64,000 bases of DNA from Dirofilaria immitis. Lineage: Eukaryota > Nematoda > Chromadorea > Rhabditida > Onchocercidae. Shown here piece by piece: positions 1 through 11,940 of this stretch (the stretch's first letter is position 1; each line of letters opens with the position of its first letter). The stretch lies in the NCBI GenBank assembly GCA_024305405.1, contig JAKNDB010000103.1:682001-746000 (forward strand), in the 5' to 3' direction. Under the pieces are notes generated by a model that was not told where the DNA came from, ran no database searches, and saw only the letters and a program-made list of their open reading frames with translations. The position numbers were made by a program, and so were the translations under genes.

Positions 1-881
1 AGAACATAGATTTGAGTGCTCAAAAAAATATCTAAATGTCTCTACATCAGATAACTAAATTATGTGATCTGCGGATAGCCTTATTTTCTGCAAATGAGAA
101 TATTCGCTTTATGCTAAAATTTTTTATCATTGAAAAGGAAGCGCAGTAATAAAACTTTTAATCCTATTATTCTCCTCAATTTCATTCACTAAAAATTCAA
201 TAAAATTTGGTCAAATAGGAAAGAAAATGGACTGGTCCTATCATTATCAAAAGAATTTTTGGACTTTAAATTATACGACACAGTCGGAGATCCATCCGTC
301 TTAACAATTAGCATATTAAGAAAAGTAGACTGGTCATTTTGGTAAGAGACATGCAGTTTATAATTAAAAATTTTCTCAATACATTTTTGTTTTAATGAGA
401 GTCTAACAGATGCAACTCCTAAGGAATAATGGATCTTGCCCTATATATTTTGTCGTCTTTTACATTTTCTGGGTCAAGGATCATACTTGTGAATAAAAAT
501 CTCTGAGTTCTTATTGTCCATCTTTTGATCCATTATGATTGGGATAGGAATGAGTAGAATATTAATTTATTTCAAGTATCCATTCACTGCTAATCTTTTA
601 TGTTTTAATAGAAGATCAAATATCGCATATTCTTTTTTATTAATGGGATATGTATGGAAAAGTTTGGAAATCGAAGGAATTTAATGGAAGCATTTCGTAG
701 TATTAATTTGCTTTGAAGCGCATTTTGCTTCGCACTTTCAAAGACTGTAATTTTCTGATAATTTAAAAACATTTTCAGGAAATATTTCTATGCTTTCAAA
801 TGTTTTTACTGATTAGTAAATGATTTAATAAAATCATGTATGTTTACCTAAATTATATTAAATTCTTAGTGTTTATTTTAG
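1..881. other. Sequence upstream of the first clear hmr-1 exon, probably intron
   Basis: No exon can be placed with confidence. The following exon at 882 opens in the middle of a cadherin, so most of this stretch is probably intron. An open frame at about 205-331 (+) reads GLVLSLSKEFLDFKLYD and is followed by a GT, but I cannot match it to a cadherin repeat, so it is only a weak exon candidate. Confidence 0.4.
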
Positions 882-3800
882 AACGATAATCCGATGAGAG
901 ATGGTGAAATGACGATTTATGTGAATAGCTATCTGGGACGTCTCGGGAAAACAATGATTGGACGAGTATATGTTGAAGATAAAGATGACTGGGATTTGCC
1001 AGATAAAGTTTTCTCATGGGTTCCTGGTAAATCTTTACCTGGCTTCAATCTTGCTGTTAATGGAGAGGTAATTTTGTATTTTATTTGTAATTTTTCAATA
1101 AATTCATTTTTTTTTCAAATTATCATATGCAATAAAGAAATTGGAAGTTACTGAAACACTTGTATAGTTAATTTTAATATGATGATGATGTTGATGATGA
1201 AAATTTGCATACATTTTAACTGCTGATTATTTGGTCTAACAAGAACAGAAATAAAAATGAGGAAGAAAAATTAAGGCAAAGAGGAACTTTGATTGTCATG
1301 TAGAAAGTACTAAGTTGAGTCCGTATCTCTGGTAATTTTATAAAGCCTAATTCTTGTTTATGGTATATCAAAATCTTGACTTATATATATATATATATTT
1401 TTGAATAATATTTTGTTTTCTGTGTTCATATTTTGAGATCATAATTTTATTAATCAAATTCATAATTATCAGATCACAATGAATGCTGATATGCCTCCTC
1501 GAACGTATCGAATGACTGCTAATGTTATTGATAAACGACGTAATGAGAAAGCACAAGGTGTTGTTAATGTCATCATAAAGATGGTACCTGCTGCTGCCTT
1601 TGAAAATCAGGTTTTTATTTTTTCATTTTCTAAATTTAGTTTAGAAATTTACGAGCGAATTCTTTCAATTCAAAATTTTTAGTCGAAAATAAATTTTGAA
1701 TTAATTCTCGAAGATTGTTCTATAGGGTGCAGTAAGAATTATGTTATCTTCTAATGGTCTTGATTCACCGGGAAGTTTTATAAGAGTCGATTCAACCGGT
1801 TCCAGTCCGATGAGTCGATTTGTAGAAAAAATGAATAAATATTTAGATGGAAATTCTGAATTGGATGTTTTCTCGATCAAGGTTTCTGTTTCCTAAGAAT
1901 ATAATTTTATTATTTATGGTTGTGGCAAATTTTGCTTTATTTTAATATTGAGCTTATGTAATTACTGTATTATGGAGGTTACTTGCTTATCATATGAAAC
2001 TAATACGCGTGTTGCTGAAATTGCTCTTTAAATCAAAATTTTAAAATGAAATTTAAAAATGCACACTTTTTATGTAATATATAATCTATCTTCTTTTAGA
2101 ATTCATAAAATTCTAATTCAAAGATTTTCGAGAATTTTCAGCAAGATCAAGTTGTATTGCAAAATTATGCTCCAACTGTATTAGATGTGCGTTTTTCGGC
2201 TCACGCTAGTCCATATAAAAGTCCAGTCTTATTGAATGGTTTGATTGCACAATATCGTAGTGAGTTGGAAGAAGCAATTGGTGCTACTATCGTATCAGCT
2301 GGTATCGATATGTGCAAGTTTACTGTATGTGATAAAGGATGTCAAACTGTTAATCATGCCAATGAAGTATGTGTTCATCGAATATTTCATTGGAAAATTT
2401 TAAACATTTCAATAAAAAAAAAAAAAAGACTCAAATAAATGTAAATGTTCAATTTGCCTAGTCATAATCTGATTAAATTAATATTTTGCAAATATTATAC
2501 TTGATGAATGAAAGGAGTTATAAGTTTTGTGAAATTCTCTTATTAAAATAATAAAAAAATTTATCTTCGTATATTCTGCTACTTTTCTTAGTATTTTTTA
2601 TGTTAATATTTCAGCAAGGTATCGTAGTATCTGCTAACCAGACAGTTATTGTTGGTATAAATGCATGGTCTAATGATACTTGCGTTTGTCCAATTTTGCA
2701 CCACCTTTATCATGTCAAGCCAACTTATGTCTCAATTCCGGTGTTTGCCACAATACATATCCGGGATTTTTCTGTGAATGTCGTAATAATCTCTTGAAAG
2801 GTTTACGATGTCAAGGTACCACACGTTCTTTTGATGGAGAAGGATTCGCTTGGTTTAAACCAGTTCCAGCATGCACTTCATTAAACATTTCTCTACAGTT
2901 TTTGTCTAGGCAAGTATCATTGATTCTATATGAATCTAATAGATAAATATCATTTTTAATCTTCTTTTCCTCAGATGATTTGGTTAACTTTAAAAGGCTT
3001 TATCTTCTCAAGAGGAAACATCCTTCGAAGAGAACATTCTTTTTCTTTTCCACTTCTGTTATAACCAATGTATTCGTCCTTCACTAATAATTTGTAACCT
3101 CTCGAAATGTTATAATGAATTGAAGGGATCGTCTTTATTTATATAATTCTTTTTGATGATAATTTCTTGTGATTATTCATGATAGCATACCATTTCTATT
3201 TATAAGTGCCATAAAAAAATTTGATTATAATTTAGACATGCTAACGGTTTGCTGTTGTATAATGGTCCAATGGGTGACAATGATACGTTCGGACGAGCGA
3301 ATTATAAAGATTATGTTATTTTGCGATTAGTTAATGGTCGCATACAAGCTGATTTGATGTTTAATGGTATTGTCGCTAATCCGATTCAGATTCCTAGCTC
3401 TGATGCTCTTAATGACGGAAAATGGCATACAGTCACATTGTCCCAGAATGGCAAAGTTTGTATTCATTATCGTTGTTTGATTTCTGTTAAATCAAAACTT
3501 CAATTTTTAATAAAAATTAGGTAGTAAAATGGTTAATTTGAATATGCTTTTTCTATTATAAATATAACACACAATTATAGCATATTGAATTGGTAATTGA
3601 TAATTGCTATACGATCGTGCCTATTGGAACGGATGATAAAATTGATGGCATCGATGATTCATCTTGTCGTCGTGTTAAAATAACAGCTGATGATGATGAA
3701 CGATTAAATGTTGTTGCACCGTTACAAGTATTTATTTTATTTCTTGATTTAACGACGTAATCAGTGACATCGCTGTTTATTATAAAATAATAACATTGAA

Positions 3801-6800
3801 GCACTGCGATGGAAACGGCATCTGTCTTGATGATCAAAGTACTATGAAGTCACCATCTCTAATTAATGGCTTTATAAGGAAGCAGTGTTTTTAAGAATTA
3901 ATAGCAATTTAAAGTCCATCAATCTAAATTTTTACTTAATTTCGAAAATCAGGTCAGTATGATAATATTATATCATCTTTTTTGGATGAAATTTAGATTG
4001 GTGGAGTTGCACCGCTATCCGGAAATGATCGCTATCCAGGAGCTGTGACAACCTTTGCGATGAACTTTAAAGGTTGTATACGCGATTTGATGGTGAACAA
4101 TGAAATGTATGATTTGGGTGTTCCGGATTACGCTAATGAAGAGCATTCACAGATTGGTTGCGAACTTACGGAAGATATTTGTCGTATGAACGATATTCGT
4201 GGACCATATTGCCTTCACGGGGAATGTATTTCTGATTTAGTGGTAAGTTTTTTATTGTGAAGCGTTCAGTATTCTGGATTAAACGGATATTTGTTTATTA
4301 AATTTGAGAATGATCATCATGCCGCATAGTCTCAGAATGTACTTTCCGACACTATAATTATTTCTTGAAAAACAGATGATGCAGTCAGTGTAGCGCACAT
4401 GTTGCTTGTAAAAAATCTGACATATTTTCATTAATATTTATTTTTTAATGCAGCATTCTTCTTAACAAGTTTGCTGAAGTGTGGCTTTTTTTTATAGTCC
4501 AACGTGCCGAAGTGTTTATGTGACCCAGGATATGGTGGCGATCGTTGCGACTCTCCACTCAAATGGATCGAATTTGGCCCTGGATCATTCGTTGAATATG
4601 ATGTAAAAGTGGGCCTTGAAGACAAGACAACAGATGTAGATGTACTATTCTTGCCTGGTAAAGCTAATGCTGGAACTGGAGAGCTTGGGTTTGCTGATGC
4701 TGGTGAAAAAGTAAGCCTAAAATCTTCAAGTTTTTATTATTGTTTAAAATCTAATATGATTAAAGAGCGAATTAATTGTCTGCTTTGTCTTATATTCATC
4801 GAGTTTATTGTTATTTTGTCGTCAAAAAAACTATGATCCAATTTAGCCATGAGATGGGAAGTTAGGAATATAATCCCACAATGATTACTTTTGTTTTTTT
4901 GATTTAAAGGAGAAAATTCTTTCAAAATGATTTCAGTCTTTAAAAATAAAACTTTTCCGTTCGCTGAGATAGTGTTCACCTCATATATACAAGTAAAGTT
5001 TAAATTATGTGATAACTTCTTATTTTCTTTTTCTTTCAGTATATCAGTACTTCGATAGAAAATTATTCACCAACAGTTAAATTTGATCTTAGTTCTGGCA
5101 CTGTTGCTGCATCTAGCACGCCGGTAAAATTGCAGTTGACCGATTTGCACCTTCAGAGCAATACCTCTTACTGGATGCAATTTTCTAGAAGTCCTGTTCG
5201 GTCCGTTTTTTAACTTTTATGGTTTAAAAAGACAAATTTTAGATGTTTATTGCTATCTCTAATGATAATATATGATAAAACGAAAAGGAATTATAATTCA
5301 ATGCTTTCAAATATCTTTCAAATCTATCATCTTTTTCAGTGCTTCTTTATCCGTTGATGGTGTCTATCATGAAGTATTGCCTTTAAATCCATTCAAGATT
5401 CCATATCAGATTGATATAAATGAACTGCTTCTTGGTGCATTAAGTATTCAAGGTGCTAAAAGCTTCACGGTATGCAAATTTCAACCAGTTTCATTCATTC
5501 GTATAGTACGAAAAGAAGAATACTGAGTCATACATAATTTCACTCTTTTTCTTACCTTGAATGCTAATGTTGCATGGTAATTGACAGATGTATTTAGGTT
5601 ATTCAAACAAACTAATTTGTCAGTGTTTACTTTTCTGAACAGTTGGTTTCGGTCAGAATGTGATGACTATTCTTATTCTTGACGACGGTCATTTAATTAT
5701 AGTATGAATATTTTAATAATATCAGAAACTACTGATATTTCAATGATATAGTTGATAAAATCTTTATGACAATATCTATCTATAAGCTATCTTGCAAAGT
5801 AGTGAACTTCATTTGAATTCTGTTTCAGGGTTGTGTTGGTACTTTCCGTTGGCAACGCATTAATTTACCGCTGATAAAAAGCAAAGATTCGTCGACCGAC
5901 TATAGCCGAAGTGATAGTGATTCGATCGTATCTGTGAAACAATCGAAAGGTGTAGAGAGCGGTTGTTCACAGCGGAAAACATGTGCTAATGTCGGTTTTA
6001 CATATTGTGGTGGTTCCTTTGTTTGCGTTGATTTTTGGAAAGGACCATTCTGTACATGTCCAGAAGGAGCACAAGTAAATTTATCATTCTACTTCACAGA
6101 TAGAAGTTTTTTAGGGTGGAAGATCTGATTAACTAATTAAGTGTTTAATTTCAACTGTTTTAGATAGAAATTTACCAGATACTAAAATCGAACTGTCAAT
6201 TAATGAAGTTTTTGTAGGTACTACTTGGAACTAATGGTGAGCTGGTCGGTTGCGGCGAAACATTGGCTGTTAGCAGTCTTGGCATTTCCAGTCCTGCAAT
6301 CATTCTCATTCTTATATGTCTGATTTTATTAATCAGTACGTAACTAATTTTATTAATTAGTGTGTAATTGATTTTATTGATTGATTAATACATGGACTGA
6401 AAACTGAAAATTAATTTGAAATTATATTTTTGGAATTTTATTCAGACTAATCCTTGTTGTCCCTTTTTATTATTGATCAATATTATGAAGAAGTAAAATT
6501 ACAGTGATGGTATTGTTGATGGTTGTATATACTCGGCGTCATATGCCGCCATTCGAACCTGTTCGTCCAGAAGAGCTGAATCGTGATAATTTGAGGCCAT
6601 ATGATGTAGAAGGAGGTGGTGAAGCGGACAATGACCAGTACAACATTACCAATCTTCGTAAGCCAGTTATGCCAATCGAGGAAAATGGCGTAAATGGCTA
6701 TGCACATCCTACATATCCTACGCAACGTGCACCAATAGGTTTGGAGTTTAAAAAATTCGTAAATAAGTTTTCTTTTATTTGAAAAATAAAATTTTAGAAA

Positions 6801-7897
6801 TTTAAGTATGTTTTATTCGCAAAATATCTATGCTTCTGTTGCAATGCGTTTCATATCATAAGCATATTCATGAAATAGTTTATAATAGGAAAGTATGGCG
6901 AAACATTATTTTTAAAGTTTAAGGCTGAAAAACATTATTAGTTCAAATAATTAAATATTTTATATTTGATGCATTGCTTGTAAATTTCTAATGCAAGTGT
7001 CAACTCGAGGAACATCAAGTTTTAATTTCTGCTTGCAATTTAGATGACAAACTTAACAATAGAATCAAGAATTTGGAAGCAGATCCAGATGCTACAGCAC
7101 CATATGATGAATTAAGAATTTATGATGATGAAGGCGACAATATATCGAGGCTTGTCATCTCTTACTTTCCTAACTTCATTTCTTCTATTAGTGCACAAAA
7201 TTACATAGATCTCAGTAATTTTCTTTTATTTATAAGATATATCCGAAGTATTTCATGAAAATATATGATTAATAAGTTAAAATAAGAAGCTTCAAGCAAA
7301 CTGCGAAACATTTTATTGAAGTGGCATGAAGATAGAAGATCTTAAATTTGAGTATTTTAGGATAACGCTTGAGTCGCTTGAATCAATTGATGATGCAGCT
7401 CCTTCGGGTACACTTGATCAAGAGGTAAGTGCAATTATATATGAATTGAATTTAATAATCAAAACCGTTTGAATAATTGAAATTAAGTATTAGTTCTTCC
7501 ATTTCACTTTTAAGTTATTGAATACGGCAGTAATCCCAAGTCTCGCTTGATTATCTTTTGAATCTTATGAAGAATTTATCAGCAAAACTTACCCTTCCTA
7601 AAGTATCTGAATTAAACATAGCACTTATCTCAGAATTCAAATTTATATACATCTTAAACCATAATTTGCAATTATATCAATTATCATAGCTGGATTTTAT
7701 GAATAATACAATCCATAATTAATGTAATCTAGAAATATTCTACAATATTACATAGAATCTAAAAAGATTACCTTGATTAGTTCAAATGGAAGCATTGCTG
7801 TATGAAACTTTCAGTCTTTTTTTTTAATTTTCAGATTGAAAAATGGGGCCCACGTTTTAATAATTTAGCCGATATATACGGTAAACGAGAAAAATGA
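882..7897 (+). CDS. hmr-1: Classical (type III) cadherin, 3' part, HMR-1-like
   Basis: Cell-adhesion receptor that binds beta- and p120-type catenins at adherens junctions. Seventeen exons are readable: 882-1067, 1473-1610, 1726-1881, 2142-2366, 2615-2909, 3236-3455, 3581-3727, 3997-4242, 4498-4710, 5040-5200, 5340-5469, 5829-6074, 6218-6335, 6505-6738, 7044-7149, 7361-7424, 7835-7897, about 980 residues. In order: membrane-distal segment with [17 protein letters not shown], typical of N-cadherins of invertebrates; a cysteine-rich EGF module; laminin G; EGF; laminin G; EGF-like; one membrane helix ([15 protein letters not shown]); and a cytoplasmic tail with the beta-catenin motif [16 protein letters not shown] and the ending [13 protein letters not shown]. 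The cadherin repeats lie left of the window. The frame breaks once, at about 2690-2697, where one base is missing. Long-isoform hmr-1 is the best family match; other nematode cadherins lack this whole combination. Confidence 0.9.
2910..3235 (+). other. GC-AG intron of hmr-1
   Basis: The exon ends in AG followed by GCAAGT and the next exon begins after TTTAG. Joining them gives [15 protein letters not shown], a continuous laminin G strand, and the phases agree. No GT donor nearby fits. AG|GCAAGT is the classic context of rare GC-AG introns. A second, weaker case is 7150-7360, where the donor would be AG|GCTTGT. Confidence 0.75.
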
Positions 7898-8750
7898 AAT
7901 GAAAAGCATACCTTTCCACTGGTCTCATTTTATTTTTCATTTTTATGTTGGTATACTTGTAGATTTTGAATACTATATGGTTATCGTAGCTGTTTCCACA
8001 ATTTATCGTCTTTAACATTTTAAAATATCTTTATTTTCTGTACTCTTTTAGTTCATTTTAGATGCGAAGTTGTATTCTATTGAATATAAAAACAACATAA
8101 TCAGAAATGAAGGATTTTTGATGGGATTTTAACTTAACTAAAAGATACTATCTCAAATGACACATAAGTTCCACTTTGTTCAAGTAGCTAATTGTTGTTG
8201 TTACAAAAACATGTTGTGTTTGCTTTCTCTACAAATTTCTCACCCTTTTTGTTTATAATAATTTTGTTTCTTCGAGCTTACTTGTAGCTTATCAAACAAA
8301 AATTTGTATTAATTATCCAAGTTTTTTTAAATGATATTGCGAAAAATACCGGTTATTGGCATATGGAAAGTTACGATTAGAGGAGAAGTGATGTTTTGAT
8401 TTTTTCTTTCTCCATTTTCTGCGTGTTTGTACTTTGATTTTTATGAACTCAAATTTATTTTGCGACCATGAATATTTTAATCTACATTTCTTGCAATATT
8501 CTTTTGTTGTATAGAATGTTCATTATAGAATTTTTACTTAATCTGCCAAAATCACAACAATTCTTTTAGCATTTCATTCTCTTAAACGATATTACATCAT
8601 GATGAAGTGATTAATACTTTAAGCTTTATTAAATCATTGAAATTCTTGCATGTTGATCTGTGTTTCACGACGTGTTTTCCTGTCCTTTATAATATATGTT
8701 ATGACATTCGCGTGACAAACTCCATATTTCGAATGCTGTCATCAATATCA

Positions 8751-8777
8751 TTCTTCTTCTTCTTCTTCTTCTTCTTC

Positions 8778-8809
<32 letters not shown>

Positions 8810-8826
8810 GTTATTATCATTATTAC

Positions 8827-8911
<85 letters not shown>
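8751..8911. repeat. (TTC)n(TTA)n trinucleotide microsatellite
   Basis: About nine TTC units run straight into more than forty TTA units with a few interruptions (TTG, TCA, ACT). It creates spurious long poly-Leu and poly-Asn frames on the two strands. Confidence 0.95.
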
Positions 8912-8913
<2 letters not shown>

Positions 8914-11871
8914 ATATCTATTCTGCTGCCTCATTTTGAAATCACTCATAATTTCCTCCCTTCTCGATTTTCCATCTCTTCACTGCCAATCTGTCTTCAT
9001 TTTTTCTTCCTAATACTTCGACATTTTTTGCGGCAAAAATAATGAAATGAATGAAATTCGCAGTTCTGTAAACAACCACTTCTTTTCTGATATATTCGAG
9101 AATAGAAAAAAGTCTGAACAATTGGAAATATAAGATTGGAAAATGTCCTTAAAGTAAAAATTGAAGGACTTGATTTTTTGAAAATAATTCTGTGAATCGT
9201 ATCGTTTCCCTAATGTTTGTCGTTTTGAAGGTGCTTTTCTCATTTTATTGAATATGAATCACTGTTATACAACTTCACACTTTCAACAATCGTGCCAACC
9301 AATTAAAACACTGCTATTATCAGGATATCATTCCAATTGGTTCATTTTATCTTTTGCATCATATTACTTGAATACTTGTTGTACTGACTGGAAGGATTGG
9401 TCACAATTTAGTTGCTCTCCTACATCTTTCATACTGGAAATTTAGGAAGAATCCATTTAATTATAACAATCTTTCACCTTTCCAACTATGTTTTCAGAAA
9501 GCCAAATCAACAGAGGATGAAAATGACCAAATCAATTACCAAATCAGATGAGGACAAACTTCCAATTATAAAGTTGTAAATGTTTCTCATTCCTTTTTTT
9601 TTGTTCTAATGTATCTAAAAGGTTCAAAAATTTTTCCATTGCATTGTCGCACAGTGCTAATAATAATATATTAGTCTTTGTTCTGAAGAAAAAAAAAGAC
9701 TTTTATCAATTTTATCTTGAACATTACCAGTCTTAACTTTTCAGTTGAGAATTATCAGATTGTTATATAGAAGTTAAAACGATTCTTTAAATGCTTTCAT
9801 CCTCCGAGATTTCCAGTTTATAATTCAGCCCAACATACCTCAGGAGGAGGTTATTGAAATAAAAAAAAAAATTAAAACAGGTTTTCGATGGAAGTATTCT
9901 GACCTGATTTAATCGCATGACTTTGAATATTTTCGAAAACAATTAAAGCATCGAATTATATTTTATTTTATATTTTGGAAATTGGCATAATGCGTTTCAA
10001 ATCTTTAATCTCGCCACACATGATAAATGGTTGCGAGTTGGATTAAATATTAACTAAATGATTTATTACAATTAAAAATATACTATGCCAATGTTATGTC
10101 CATAATATCAAATGTATCGGAAATTTTAAGACATAGGTTGAAGGACATGCATGAGTGTTTTTATGTGTATAAATAATGAAATCAATTTAAATTTTTAAAA
10201 TGAATTTTGTCCATTGTCATCTTATAAAGCTTTTGATGATATTCGAGAATGGAGAAGATGCATTAGCAAGTCAAGCATTCCATTTCTAGATGTACATATT
10301 CTGGTTTCTTTTAAAAGCCCAGAATAATGAATTGTTTGAAGAAATTAGTTAGAAATAATTTCCTCGCTAATTATGATAGGAATGCTAAAAATATTCGATA
10401 ACATATATCCTGCAATTCTAAAATAATTGAACAATTTACTATGCATGCGATCTATTTAATCGGGTCACCGACAAGGCTGTCGCCGTTCCTTCAATCATTC
10501 GCATTTATTATTGTGCTGGCATTTTCGACCAGATGTGAGCGGATATATTGTTGACAGAATTACTACCATCGATGGGAACATAATTCATTGTATATATATA
10601 TATGTATCATCATCATCATCATATCAACACTGATCATATATATCATTTTTCAATGTAAATATATCTTCTCAATTCAGTATCTTTATCATTTTCCTTTATC
10701 TTTTCTCTCTCCCTCTCTCTCGCTTTCTCTTTCTTTTTATTTTACTATTCTATAACGATACACTGTACTATTTCACTCTATCATATTTATTATTATCATT
10801 CTCCGATTTTTCAACTTTTATATTTACTGTTTATTTAAACAACTTCATCCTTCAAATGCCTATGCCAGCCATGATAGCAATATTTTATCTATTTGCCTTA
10901 TTATTCTTCAGCAATAGCTTTGGAAAAGCCCACCACGGATGTTCAGAAGTCTATAATCTTGTTAATTAATAATTTAATTGCACATGATAATCTCAAACGT
11001 AAAACGTTGATGATTTTCATAAATTATTTTAGAAAACTTCTCTAAAGATCTTCTGAATCATCCTTCCTCCTGAATCATATTAAATAAGAGAAGATTAGGT
11101 AACGAATTTTCTTCTTTGTCTTTGCTAATCTCATTGAATCTTTTTCAAATATATTTGAAAAATTAGCCATTTATTACTTTTGGAAGTTTCGCCAAATTGA
11201 TGACTAGAATCATTGATTCCTAAGTTATATAAAGCATACAGAGAAATATTTTTCGTCACATTCTTTCGCTGCAATAAAATATTTCCAAATCGGAATTGCG
11301 GCTTTTCAGGAATATAGCAAATGATTCTGGTGCAGCGAAAAACGAGCGAATCTTCCCTCTTAGATCATCAATCTGTTGGTTTCTTGTGCAATTCAAGCAT
11401 TCTGATGATCGAACGAAACTCCTCTCTTATCTTTTACAGTTATCATAATATTAGTTGTTTGACTATTCAGTAGATTAGAAATTGGAATGGTTAATACCTA
11501 AATTCTTTTCCTTTCCATTAAAGCTTCGTGCAAGCGGAATAGGTGCCGAACATTTTATCATATCAATTGATAATTCCTGCCCATTTTCCTTCCTACTCTT
11601 TCTCTCTTCTTTTCCATGTTTCTTGTCATCTGACTCCACAGAATGTTCCATGTATTGAATGATGATGAGCTAATGTGGTTGGCCATCTGCATATCTTTTC
11701 CTGCGATATCGATTAACAAATTTGTTTTTTTTTGAAATTTCCACTCAGTCTCTTGGTACCCTTTCTGCGATCTTTCATTAATTCATGTTCTATTTGCATC
11801 TGTAATTATATATCCATCTTATCTACAACATATTTACGATAGATTTTGTTTCAAGTGTCGTGATGCATACA

Positions 11872-11940
11872 TAAATGTGCATGCATGCATTATATGTGCA
11901 TGTGCATGTACATGTGCATGTGCATGTGCATGTATGTATG
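11872..11940. repeat. (GTGCAT)n hexanucleotide repeat
   Basis: Alternating purine-pyrimidine tract made of GTGCAT and TGCATG units, with an internal GTACAT variant and a TGTATGTATG end. Such tracts can form Z-DNA or cruciforms. No gene overlaps it. Confidence 0.85.

Noticed and set aside
8607..8939. Long open frames of poly-Leu (+) and poly-Asn (-)
   Set aside because: They are translations of the TTC/TTA microsatellite with no surrounding coding signal.
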